A stretch of DNA of 64,000 nt from assembly GCA_003576695.1 (NCBI GenBank), contig QOZQ01000004.1, positions 62,001 to 126,000 on the forward strand, read 5' to 3'. Made by a program: the position numbers and the translations under genes. This DNA is from Taklimakanibacter lacteus (lineage in GTDB: Bacteria; Pseudomonadota; Alphaproteobacteria; Rhizobiales; Aestuariivirgaceae). The notes under the pieces were generated by a model. It worked only from the letters and a program-made list of their open reading frames with translations, searched no databases and had not been told where the DNA came from. Below, piece by piece: positions 23,881-31,869 of this stretch (positions are counted from its first letter, which is position 1; each line of letters begins with the position of its first letter).

Positions 23881-24747
23881 TCACCTTCTCCCCAATATCG
23901 CATCGAGATCGAAGCGCTTGAGCACGAGCAGGACCAGCGTGCCGACGACGATCATCAGGAGCACGGCCAAGGCGGCGCCGAGCGGCCAGTTCTGCGCATA
24001 GGTGAAGGCGATCTCTATGTCATGGGTGATGGGGATGATGGTCTGGCCGCCCAGCACCTTCGCTTCGGCAATGGCGCCGACGGCGAGCACGAAGGTCAGC
24101 AGCAGGCCGATCATGATGCCGGGCATGGAGAGGGGCAATTCGACCTCACGGAACACCTGGAAGCGCGAGGCGCCGAGATCGCGGGCGGCTTCACGCGTCT
24201 CGTTGGGCACCATGGAGACGCCGAGCGTCATCGGGAACAGCATGAAGGGCAAATAGACATAGACCATGCCGAGCAGCACCATGCCGCGCGTGAACAGCCA
24301 GCTTTCAAGCTCGACGCCGAACCAGCTCTTCAGCGTGCCGAGCAGCACGCCGTTCTTGATGAAGAACAGGATCCAGCCATAGAGCCTGACATTCTCGGAG
24401 ACGAAGAGCGGGATGGTGAAGAGCAGCGTCAGGAGCGGTGCCCAGCGGCCGAAGACGCGCGACAGGCCATAGGCGATCGGGTAGCAGACCACCGCCAATA
24501 TGCAGACGGTGAAGGCGGCGAAGGACAGCGACCACCCGAAGGAAATGTAGCTGTTGCCGGTGAATATCCCGGCATAGTTGATAAGGGTGGGCGAATGAAC
24601 CAGGCCGAAGGAGCGTTCCGGCATGAAGCTGTAGGCAATGACCGCGAGGAGCGGCGCGGCGAAGCCGACCAGCAGGAAGATGAGGAGCGGCAGCGCGTTG
24701 CGCGCACCTTGCGACAGGCCCTTGCCCGTTTCATGGAGCGCCGCCAT
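23881..24747 (-). CDS. Polyamine/opine-type ABC transporter permease (PotB-like)
   Basis: A 288-residue inner-membrane permease with six or more helices and the EAA loop EAARDLGASRFQVFREVELP. Its ATG touches the stop codon of the upstream ATPase gene (one-base overlap), so the two are translationally coupled. Forms the translocation pore with the PotC-like subunit. Confidence 0.9.
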   Translation of the reverse strand: MAALHETGKGLSQGARNALPLLIFLLVGFAAPLLAVIAYSFMPERSFGLVHSPTLINYAGIFTGNSYISFGWSLSFAAFTVCILAVVCYPIAYGLSRVFGRWAPLLTLLFTIPLFVSENVRLYGWILFFIKNGVLLGTLKSWFGVELESWLFTRGMVLLGMVYVYLPFMLFPMTLGVSMVPNETREAARDLGASRFQVFREVELPLSMPGIMIGLLLTFVLAVGAIAEAKVLGGQTIIPITHDIEIAFTYAQNWPLGAALAVLLMIVVGTLVLLVLKRFDLDAILGRR

Positions 24748-25814
24748 CAGCCGGTCACCAGAATGCCGTCCTTCGCGTCCCAGCCGATCAGCACGGTCTG
24801 GTCGCGGCGGAGCGTGGAAGATTGCTGGCGCAGCTTCTCGACAATGAACACATTCTCGCCGACGCGCACCTGGTACTGGATGCGCGAGCCCAGCGCATAT
24901 TCATTGTAGAGCTTGCCCTCCAGCACATTGTCGGCGTCCTTCGCCTTGTCGACGAAGCGGATGAATTCCGGCCGGATCACTAGGTGGCCGGCGCTGAAGG
25001 CCTCCGGGATGGCGGCGACGGCGAACTCCTTGTCGAAGCTGTCGGCGGTGACCTTGCGGCTGCCATTCATGCTGACCGGGATGACATTGACGTCGCCCAT
25101 GAATTCGGAAACGAATTTGTCCCGGGGCGCCGAATAGATCTCGTTCGGCGTGCCGACCTGCACCAGCTTGCCGGCGCGCATGACGCCGATGCGGTCCGAC
25201 ATCACCATGGCTTCCTCGAGGGAGTGGGTGATGTAGACAAAGGTCTTGCCGGTCTCGCGGTGAATGTCCTTGAGCTCCTTCTCCAGGGTCTTGCGCAATT
25301 TGTAGTCGATGGCCGACAGCGGCTCGTCGAAGAACAGGATCTGCGGATCGAAAGCGAGCGCCCGGGCGAGCGCCACACGCTGGCGCTCACCGCCCGAGCA
25401 GCGCAGCACCGACTTGCCATAGTAATTCTGCGGCAGGCGCAGCTGGTCGAGCAAAGCGAGCGCCCTTGTCCTGCGCTTGGCCGGGTCGACGCCCTTGATC
25501 TTGAGGGGAAACTCGATGTTCTCGCCAACGGTCCGGTGGGGAAACAGAGCCAGCGACTGGAAGACCATGCAGGTCGGACGCTTGTTGGCGGGCATGTCGT
25601 TGATGCGCGTGCCGGACAGGATGATGTCGCCGCTTGATGCCTGTTCCATGCCGGCGAGCATGCGGATGAGGGTGGTCTTGCCCGAGCCCGAAGGGCCGAC
25701 GATGGTGAAGAACTCGCCTTCGGCGATGTCGAGATCGATGCCGTCCACGGCGTTGAAGGTGCCGAAGGACTTGGTGAGGGATTTCAGCTGCAGAATAGGC
25801 GGGCGCTTTGACAT
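24747..25814 (-). CDS. Polyamine/opine-type ABC transporter ATP-binding protein (PotA-like)
   Basis: A 355-residue ABC ATPase with Walker A GPSGSGKTT, signature CSGGERQR (Cys instead of the usual Leu), Walker B ILFFDEP and a C-terminal TOBE/regulatory domain (about 245-355), the layout of PotA. The ATG at 25814 (MSKRPPIL) is used; the 14-residue longer form would begin inside the repeat-bearing leader. Follows the binding-protein gene after 199 bases that contain a repeat. Confidence 0.91.
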   Translation of the reverse strand: MSKRPPILQLKSLTKSFGTFNAVDGIDLDIAEGEFFTIVGPSGSGKTTLIRMLAGMEQASSGDIILSGTRINDMPANKRPTCMVFQSLALFPHRTVGENIEFPLKIKGVDPAKRRTRALALLDQLRLPQNYYGKSVLRCSGGERQRVALARALAFDPQILFFDEPLSAIDYKLRKTLEKELKDIHRETGKTFVYITHSLEEAMVMSDRIGVMRAGKLVQVGTPNEIYSAPRDKFVSEFMGDVNVIPVSMNGSRKVTADSFDKEFAVAAIPEAFSAGHLVIRPEFIRFVDKAKDADNVLEGKLYNEYALGSRIQYQVRVGENVFIVEKLRQQSSTLRRDQTVLIGWDAKDGILVTG

Positions 25815-25849
25815 GCGATCCTTGTGAATGGTCAGGGAATCTCCCCAAT

Positions 25850-25953
25850 CCGTCATCCCGGCGAAAGCCGGGATCCCCTGAATAGAACCAGACTGGGCAG
25901 CAGTTCCTGCGCCTCACCAATTCAATGGACCCCGGCTTTCGCCGGGGTGACGG
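25850..25953. repeat. Palindromic repeat (REP-like), copy 2
   Basis: Left arm 25850-25876 (CCGTCATCCCGGCGAAAGCC and on) is identical to that of the element at 3346; the right arm 25927-25953 has two base changes (CCCCGG for TCCCGG, GGTGACGG for GATGACGG). It separates the binding-protein and ATPase genes of one operon and could attenuate expression of the downstream genes. Confidence 0.85.
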
Positions 25954-26013
25954 TATTTGGGTGATCCCTCCGGTTCAGGGGAGGGATCCGGTCGTCATTT
26001 ATGTTCTTCGACT

Positions 26014-27177
26014 CTATCCCGCCGAGGCTTCTTTCTTGGCCGCGGTCATGATGTCGAGCAGCTTGTCATAATCCGGAACGATATCGTACTCGACCGAGCG
26101 CGCCATTTCCTCCTCGAGCGAATCCCATTGGATCGCGTCGAGCTCATCGGCCGTGAAGAGGTCGAAGCATTCCTTGTTGCCCATCTGGGCCACGGGATTG
26201 AAGGTACCCTCGGCGAAGGCGACGACATGCGCAGTCTTGGGATCCTGCACATAATGCAGGAATTCGGTGGCGAGCGGCGACAATTCGGGATTGTTCACCG
26301 TCGAGGTGATCTCGATCCAGGAGATGCCACCCTTGCCACCCTCCATCGGCCCGGATTTGGGCGTGATGGCGCGGATGTTCTTGGCGCCATCGGCGCGGGC
26401 CGGCGAGGCGGAATAGGTGCCGCCGGTCATGTGGAAGTCGATCTCGCCCGAGACCAGCGACTGGTTCATGGTCGCGATGTCGCCGACGAGCTTGGCGCCC
26501 TTGAAGACCTGCTTCGCCGTCTCGGTGAATTTCTCGACCTCGTCGTCGGAATGCACCTTGAAGGGATCGAAACCGGCGATGCAGCAGATATTGAAGACAT
26601 TCCAGTCGTCCGATTCGAGAATGCCGTATTTCTTGGCATTGGCCGGATCGGCAAAGAGGCTCCAGCCCTGATCCTCGGCGGCCTCGCGGCTGATCTTGTC
26701 GGTGTTGACGACATAGGAGTAAGGCCCAAAGCGCTGCGCCATGCCGATGAGCTGCTCGCCCTTGTCGTCCATCGCCCATTTATAGGGCGCCTTGAAGGCC
26801 GGCATCATCTTCTCGAAATAGGGTTCGAAAGCGGCTCGGTCGAGCGGCTTGATCAGGCCTTCGGGCAGCATGATCTTGCGCGCCCAGGGATTGTTCACAT
26901 TGATGAGATCCCACACTTTCGTCTCGCCGGCGCGCAACCGGTTGATCATGGTGGGATCGTTGGTCAGCGACTCGGCCTTGACGGTGGCGCCCTTCGACTG
27001 GCGGAAGGGATCGAGCACCTGGGCGGAATTATATCCCTCCCAGCACAGGATGTTCAGCTCCTTCTCGCGGGCGGCCTCAGCCTCTCCGATGGTGAATTTG
27101 CCGCCGGCCGCGAACGCTGCCGCAAGGGCGGTCGAGCGCTGCATGAAGTTGCGGCGGGACAAGGGTGATTTCAGCAT
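26014..27177 (-). CDS. ABC transporter substrate-binding protein with Tat signal (PotD-like)
   Basis: A 387-residue periplasmic-binding protein of the spermidine/putrescine family. The N-terminus SPLSRRNFMQRSTALAAAFA has a twin-arginine (SRRNFM) signal, so it is probably exported folded. ILCWEGYNSAQVLDPF, GGTYSASPARADG and NPVAQMGN are family-like stretches. GGAGG precedes the ATG at 27177. First gene of the leftward importer operon. Polyamine is the default guess, but opine, amine or sugar-phosphate substrates are possible given the neighbours. Confidence 0.88.
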   Translation of the reverse strand: MLKSPLSRRNFMQRSTALAAAFAAGGKFTIGEAEAAREKELNILCWEGYNSAQVLDPFRQSKGATVKAESLTNDPTMINRLRAGETKVWDLINVNNPWARKIMLPEGLIKPLDRAAFEPYFEKMMPAFKAPYKWAMDDKGEQLIGMAQRFGPYSYVVNTDKISREAAEDQGWSLFADPANAKKYGILESDDWNVFNICCIAGFDPFKVHSDDEVEKFTETAKQVFKGAKLVGDIATMNQSLVSGEIDFHMTGGTYSASPARADGAKNIRAITPKSGPMEGGKGGISWIEITSTVNNPELSPLATEFLHYVQDPKTAHVVAFAEGTFNPVAQMGNKECFDLFTADELDAIQWDSLEEEMARSVEYDIVPDYDKLLDIMTAAKKEASAG

Positions 27178-27347
27178 GCGACTTCCTCCGTGTTCAGTGC
27201 CCATCATTCGTGTGGTGTAGGGGCTTTTCTGGCGTTTCCCATTTGTAAGTCTAAAGCACGTTCATTGTAATGGCTTGACTTTTGACGATCCCGACTTGAC
27301 ACCCTCCTTCCCGGCGCGATGGCTTCACATCCACATTGCCTTAGCGC

Positions 27348-28100
27348 TTAGCTTTTTGTTTGCGCATGATCTTTTCGGAAAACCGGCGTCCACTTCTCCG
27401 GATCATGCGTGAGGCCCATCATCGCCACAAGCTCGGCGCTCGAGACGACGTGGCAGTAGATCATGTTGATGATCTCGAGCTCCTTGCGGTGAAGCTCGTC
27501 CGAGCCCGCGGCACAGCAATCCTCGACAACGACGACATTGTAGCTCTCATCCGCCAGGCTGCGCACCGTGGACGACACGCACTGGTCGGTGAAGATGCCG
27601 GTGCAGACGACATTCCTGACCCCCAGATTATGCAGGATCAGTCGCAGGTTAGTGCCGGTGAGCGCCGAATCCGTGGTCTTGGTGACGACGATCTCGTCAC
27701 CCACCGGTGCCAATTCAGGGACAAGTTGGGAGGAGGCCTCATCCTTTGGCAAAAGCAGGTTGTTCCAGCCGGGCATCTTCTGGCTGAGGGAGCGGTCGCG
27801 GCCATCTTTGGTGTGGCAGGCGATGCGGGCGAAGAGCCGCTCTATGCCCCGGCGGCGAAAGAGATCGAGCAGATGGCGGGTGCGCGGGATGACCGTGTCG
27901 CGCATGCGGGTATGGAAGGGCGTCCAGGCATCGTAGCGGCGCTGCTCCCCGGGTGCGAGCGACGCCCGGTCCGGCCGGGCCAGATAGGTGTTCTGAACAT
28001 CGATGACGAGGAGGGCGGTCTCGGCCCAGGCAAGATCGAGGTCCGCCGGTTCCGGCGCTCCGTCATAATAGATCGAGCGGAAAGATTTCTTCCAATTCAT
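27348..28100 (-). CDS. Isochorismatase-family cysteine hydrolase
   Basis: A 250-residue cysteine hydrolase. The catalytic triad is visible as D in LLVIDVQNTY, K in VVTKTTDSAL and the nucleophile C in FTDQCVSSTV. Members hydrolyse N-carbamoyl amides, nicotinamide or ureido compounds; the precise substrate is unknown. The ATG at 28100 replaces an upstream TTG. Its last 20 codons coincide with a dispersed rhizobial palindrome (27363-27409), which seems to have supplied the C-terminus (DPEKWTPVFRKDHAQ). Confidence 0.85.
   Translation of the reverse strand: MNWKKSFRSIYYDGAPEPADLDLAWAETALLVIDVQNTYLARPDRASLAPGEQRRYDAWTPFHTRMRDTVIPRTRHLLDLFRRRGIERLFARIACHTKDGRDRSLSQKMPGWNNLLLPKDEASSQLVPELAPVGDEIVVTKTTDSALTGTNLRLILHNLGVRNVVCTGIFTDQCVSSTVRSLADESYNVVVVEDCCAAGSDELHRKELEIINMIYCHVVSSAELVAMMGLTHDPEKWTPVFRKDHAQTKS
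27363..27409. repeat. Rhizobial-type GCATGATC palindrome inside a coding end
   Basis: CGCATGATC (27363-27371) and GATCATGCG (27401-27409) flank CTTTTCGGAAAACCGG and following bases, the pattern of the abundant GCATGATC-TTTTCCGAAAACCGG repeats of Hyphomicrobiales. It overlaps the 3' end of the cysteine hydrolase gene in frame. Confidence 0.7.
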
Positions 28101-28160
28101 CGCCAACTCTATGCACTTCCCAGCGAGTGCTTCGCCGGGAGGACGCGCGTCGAATCCAGT

Positions 28161-28209
28161 TGGGGCAAATCCTCATCGCCAAAGTCTCCAACTTTGGCGG
28201 GATGTGCCC
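28161..28209. repeat. Small palindromic repeat with CGCCAAAGT core, copy B
   Basis: CGCCAAAGT (28177-28185) and ACTTTGGCG (28191-28199) form a 9-base stem with a 5-base loop; outer bases GGGGCA and TGCCC extend it. It lies in the divergent region between the cysteine hydrolase and the TIM-barrel gene. Related to the copies at 23046 and 55340. Confidence 0.55.
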
Positions 28210-28280
28210 TAGAAATAGCTTGCGCCAGATATGTCAGCTATGCAACATGTTTGTTGTAAGTCCAACATTGAGGCGGGAAC

Positions 28281-28955
28281 ATGGATTTCATCTTTATGCT
28301 GACCCATCACGACAGGACGGTCCAGAACTGTCTCGACGTGTATGATTCACTTTCCGGTGTCGGCCTGAAGCATGTGGGGTTCAAGGATGTGGGGGTCGAC
28401 AAGGCGACGCTGAAGGAGCTGACCCGGCGCATCAAGGCCGACGGCTCGATCGCCTATGTCGAGGTCGTCAGCCAAACCCCCGATACCATCCGCCAGTCGA
28501 TCAAGGCCTCGGCCGAGCTCGGTGTCGACCGGGTCCTGGGCGGGCAGGACATCAAGCTCGCCATGGAGACCTTCAAGGGCGGCGCGCCGACCTACTATCC
28601 CTTTCCGGGCCGCCCCGTCGGCCATCCGACCAAGCTCGGCGGCACGGCCGCTGATGTCGAGACCGATTGCCGCAACGCGGTGGCTTCCGGCTGCCCGGGC
28701 GTGGATCTCCTGGCTTATCGGGCAACCGATGCCGATCCGTTGGACCTGATCCGCGCGGCGCGGCGCGGGGTGGGTGAGAAGGGCTATCTCATCGTGGCGG
28801 GCAGCATCGATTCGCCCGAGCGCATCAAGGCGGTGGCGGCCGCAGGCGCCAATGCCTTCACCATTGGCTCGGCGGTGTTCGAGGACGCCTTTGCCCAGGG
28901 TGTGCAAGGCGTGCGCGAGCAATGCAAGGCGGTGCTGCGCGCGGTCGGAATGTGA
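28281..28955 (+). CDS. TIM-barrel protein, aldolase/HisA-like fold, function unknown
   Basis: A 224-residue protein that reads as a phosphate-binding TIM barrel: strands such as HVGFKDVG, AYVEVVS and LIVAGSIDSPERIKAVAA, and GANAFTIGSAVFE near the C-terminus, where such barrels bind a substrate phosphate. I cannot assign an enzyme name. It is the first gene of a six-gene operon (barrel, AraM-type dehydrogenase, HAD, DeoR, FGGY kinase, AbrB) that suggests handling of a phosphorylated polyol or sugar. The next gene begins one base after its stop. Confidence 0.75.
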   Translation: MDFIFMLTHHDRTVQNCLDVYDSLSGVGLKHVGFKDVGVDKATLKELTRRIKADGSIAYVEVVSQTPDTIRQSIKASAELGVDRVLGGQDIKLAMETFKGGAPTYYPFPGRPVGHPTKLGGTAADVETDCRNAVASGCPGVDLLAYRATDADPLDLIRAARRGVGEKGYLIVAGSIDSPERIKAVAAAGANAFTIGSAVFEDAFAQGVQGVREQCKAVLRAVGM

Positions 28956-28956
28956 G

Positions 28957-30273
28957 ATGGGTCGTCTGCGCCAGATGGAAAATCTGAGAAAACTGCTGGC
29001 CGGCACCTATCGCGATCCCGATACGGGTGAATTCCTGCATGTACCGATGAGGATGCTCAAGATCGAGCCGTCGCTCGCCGGATGCGAGGGCGATCTCATC
29101 AAGGCGCTCGACCTGCCGGGGCCTTTCGCTGTCCTCTCCGACGACAACACCCATGAGGCGCTGGGCCACCGGATCGAAGCCGCGCTCAAGCCCCTGGGCG
29201 AGGTCGTGGCAATCAGGCTGGGCAAGCGTCCGCATCCCGACGACAAGACAGCCGCGCGGGTGATGCGCGAGGGGGAGAAAGCGGGGTCCTATATCGCGGT
29301 CGGATCGGGCAGCATCACCGATCTCGCCAAATATTCCGCCGCCCGGCAGGGCAAGAGATGCGCCGTGTTCGCCACGGCGCCGTCGATGAACGGCTATACG
29401 TCGGTCAATGCCGCCATCACCGTCAACGGCCACAAGAAATCCCTGGCGGCGGTCTCGCCCGATGGCGTGTTCATCGATCTCGATGTGCTCGCCAAGGCGC
29501 CGAAGCGGCTCATCCAGGCGGGTTTCGGCGATGCGATCTGCCGATCGACAGCGCAGGCCGACTGGCTGCTGGCCAGCCGGCTTCTCGGCCAGACCTATCG
29601 CCTGGCGCCTTTCGCCTTCATCGCCGATCTCGAAAACGAGCTCATCGCCGATCCGGCGGCACTGCTCAAGGGCGACCGCGCGGCGCTGAGCTGCCTCATC
29701 CAGATCCTGCTGCTCTCGGGCTTCGGCATGACGATCTGCGGCGGATCCTACCCGGCGAGCCAGGGCGAGCACCTGATCAGCCATCATGTCGAGATGATGC
29801 CGCCTGAAGGCTGGGAGCCGGCTTTGCATGGCGAGCAGATCGCCGTCACCACGCTGGTCATGGCCAAGCTTCAGGACGACATCCTCGAGCGCGATGTTCC
29901 GCCCGAGCTCGGCGCCAGCAGGCTCAGCGTCCATAGGCTGCGCTCGCATTTCGGCGAGGATGTAGGCCTCGCCTGCTGGAAGGACATCCAGCCGAAGCTT
30001 GCCGACGACACGAGTGCCGCACGGCTCAACGAGCGCCTGCAGGCGCTCTGGCCGCGGCTCAGATCCGAGATCAACCTGGTGCGACGCCCGGCGGCCCAGA
30101 TCGACAAGGCGCTCCGCGATATCGAGGCTCCGCGCCGCTATGGCGACATCGGTCTCACCCGCACGGCCTTCACCGATGCGATCCTGCATGCGCGCGAAAT
30201 CCGCAACCGCTATACCTTCCTCGACCTCGCGGCCGATTCAGGCCTCCTGGAACCGGAAAGACTGATCGATTGA
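28957..30273 (+). CDS. sn-glycerol-1-phosphate dehydrogenase family protein (AraM/EgsA-like)
   Basis: A 438-residue iron-containing-alcohol-dehydrogenase-fold protein of the glycerol-1-phosphate dehydrogenase branch. YIAVGSGSITDLAKYSA near residue 107 is the NAD(P) site, TAPSMNGYTS follows, and the metal ligands are expected in GEHLISHHVEMM and HGEQIAVT. Bacterial AraM reduces dihydroxyacetone phosphate to glycerol-1-phosphate. A longer reading upstream overlaps the barrel gene and is rejected. In this operon the substrate may be a related ketose phosphate rather than DHAP. Confidence 0.85.
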   Translation: MGRLRQMENLRKLLAGTYRDPDTGEFLHVPMRMLKIEPSLAGCEGDLIKALDLPGPFAVLSDDNTHEALGHRIEAALKPLGEVVAIRLGKRPHPDDKTAARVMREGEKAGSYIAVGSGSITDLAKYSAARQGKRCAVFATAPSMNGYTSVNAAITVNGHKKSLAAVSPDGVFIDLDVLAKAPKRLIQAGFGDAICRSTAQADWLLASRLLGQTYRLAPFAFIADLENELIADPAALLKGDRAALSCLIQILLLSGFGMTICGGSYPASQGEHLISHHVEMMPPEGWEPALHGEQIAVTTLVMAKLQDDILERDVPPELGASRLSVHRLRSHFGEDVGLACWKDIQPKLADDTSAARLNERLQALWPRLRSEINLVRRPAAQIDKALRDIEAPRRYGDIGLTRTAFTDAILHAREIRNRYTFLDLAADSGLLEPERLID

Positions 30274-31082
30274 CGCAAACCCTGCTGCCGCTCGCTTCCT
30301 TCGCCCGTCCCGACATGCGGGGCGTGAAAGTGATACTCACCGACATCGACGACACGCTCACTTTGCACGGCCGGCTGCCGGCCAGCGCCTACAAGGCGCT
30401 GGAAGACCTGCGCAAGGCGGGCTTCATCGTCATCCCGATCACCGGCCGGCCGGCCGGATGGTGCGATCACATTGCGCGCATGTGGCCGGTCGACGGGATC
30501 GTCGGCGAGAACGGCGCGTTCTACTTCCGCTACGATGACGAGCATCGCCGGATGCTGCGCGTCTATGGCCAGCCGTCGGAAGAACGGCGCATCAACAGCG
30601 GCAAGCTCGAAAGCATCGCCGCGCGCGTCCTGAAGGAATTCCCGGGCACGGCCATCGCCTCCGACCAGGCCTATCGCGAGATCGATATCGCCATCGACTT
30701 CTGCGAGGACGTGCCGGCCCTGCCGCTCGCCACCGCCGAAAGCATCCGGCAATTCTTCGAAAAGGAAGGAGCGGTCGCCAAGGTCAGCTCCATCCATGTG
30801 AATGCCTGGTTCGGCCGGCATGACAAGCTCACCATGACCCGGCGGATGCTGGCTGAATGCTTCCGCATCGATGTGGATCAGGCGCGCCAGCATGTTGTCT
30901 ATGCGGGCGATTCCCCCAATGATGCGCCGATGTTCGCTTTCTTCCCGAATTCGGTCGGTGTCGCCAATGTGGTTCCCTACAAGGAGATCATGGCGCATCT
31001 GCCGCGCTATGTGACCCAGACCGAGGGCGGCGATGGATTCGCCGAGCTCGCCAAAGCCCTGCTGGAGGCCCGCCATGGATAA
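30270..31082 (+). CDS. HAD-superfamily hydrolase (type IIB)
   Basis: A 270-residue HAD phosphatase: nucleophile motif LTDIDDTLT, ITGRPAGW, a Cof-type cap domain in the middle, and GDSPNDAPMF for magnesium. The start is a TTG overlapping the previous stop codon; an ATG at 30315 just before the catalytic motif is a less likely alternative. Probably dephosphorylates the operon's polyol or sugar phosphate. Overlaps the DeoR gene by 8 bases. Confidence 0.86.
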   Translation: MTQTLLPLASFARPDMRGVKVILTDIDDTLTLHGRLPASAYKALEDLRKAGFIVIPITGRPAGWCDHIARMWPVDGIVGENGAFYFRYDDEHRRMLRVYGQPSEERRINSGKLESIAARVLKEFPGTAIASDQAYREIDIAIDFCEDVPALPLATAESIRQFFEKEGAVAKVSSIHVNAWFGRHDKLTMTRRMLAECFRIDVDQARQHVVYAGDSPNDAPMFAFFPNSVGVANVVPYKEIMAHLPRYVTQTEGGDGFAELAKALLEARHG

Positions 31083-31869
31083 GCTGTCGAAGCGCGAGAG
31101 GCAGGACCGCATCGTCAACCGCCTCAACACCACGGTCGCGGTGCGCATTTCCGATCTCGCCGAGGAATTCGACGTCACGACCGAAACGATCCGGCGCGAC
31201 CTCGATGCGCTCGCCGTGCGCGGCCTCCTGGCGCGGACCTATGGCGGTGCGGCGATGCGGGCGCTGACGGACGAGCCCGGCATTGCGGCGCGAGCCCAGA
31301 CCTATGTCGCCGAGCGCGAGCGCATCGGCCTCAAGGCGGCAACCCTGGTCAAGTCGGGCGATGTCCTCATCATCGATGCGGGATCGACGACGGCGCATCT
31401 CGCCAAGGTGCTGGCGCAGCTGCCGCTCGAATTCAAGGTGATCACCAATTCGATCGGCGTGGCGCGCGTGCTCGGCCAGTCCGATACCGCCTCGGTCCTG
31501 CTCTGCCCCGGCGATGTCAGGCTCACCGAGGAAGGCGTGTTCGGCGCCGAGACGCTCGATTTCCTCGACCGCTACCATGCCAACATGGCCTTCATCGGGG
31601 CCGGCGGCTTCACCGCCAAGGAGATCAGCGACGCCGACGCGGCAGGCGTCGCCATCAAGCGCAAGATCATCACGCGCTCCGAGCGGGTCTATCTGCTGGC
31701 CGATCACACCAAGGCCGGCATCACGCAATTCGCGACGATCTGTCCGTTGAGCGCCATGGACGGCCTGATCACCGATGCGATGGCGGATGACGGAATGCGG
31801 CAGGCGCTGGCGGAAGCGCAGGTCGAGCTCATGATCGCCGAACAGGGAAAAGCCGGCCTCGCCGCATGA
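31075..31869 (+). CDS. DeoR/GlpR family transcriptional regulator
   Basis: A 264-residue DeoR regulator: N-terminal winged helix (VRISDLAEEFDVTTETIRRD near residues 23-42 then LDAL) and a C-terminal sugar-phosphate-sensing DeoRC domain (IDAGSTTAHLA, ADHTKAG). The ATG at 31075 has GGAGG upstream; the longer reading overlaps HAD. As such regulators respond to phosphorylated sugars, it likely controls this operon and perhaps the nearby ABC importer. Confidence 0.9.
   Translation: MDKLSKRERQDRIVNRLNTTVAVRISDLAEEFDVTTETIRRDLDALAVRGLLARTYGGAAMRALTDEPGIAARAQTYVAERERIGLKAATLVKSGDVLIIDAGSTTAHLAKVLAQLPLEFKVITNSIGVARVLGQSDTASVLLCPGDVRLTEEGVFGAETLDFLDRYHANMAFIGAGGFTAKEISDADAAGVAIKRKIITRSERVYLLADHTKAGITQFATICPLSAMDGLITDAMADDGMRQALAEAQVELMIAEQGKAGLAA

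Noticed and set aside
28774-30273. Extended 499-codon form of the glycerol-1-phosphate dehydrogenase homologue
   Set aside because: The extra part overlaps the barrel gene in another frame and looks non-protein; ATG at 28957 follows the barrel stop.
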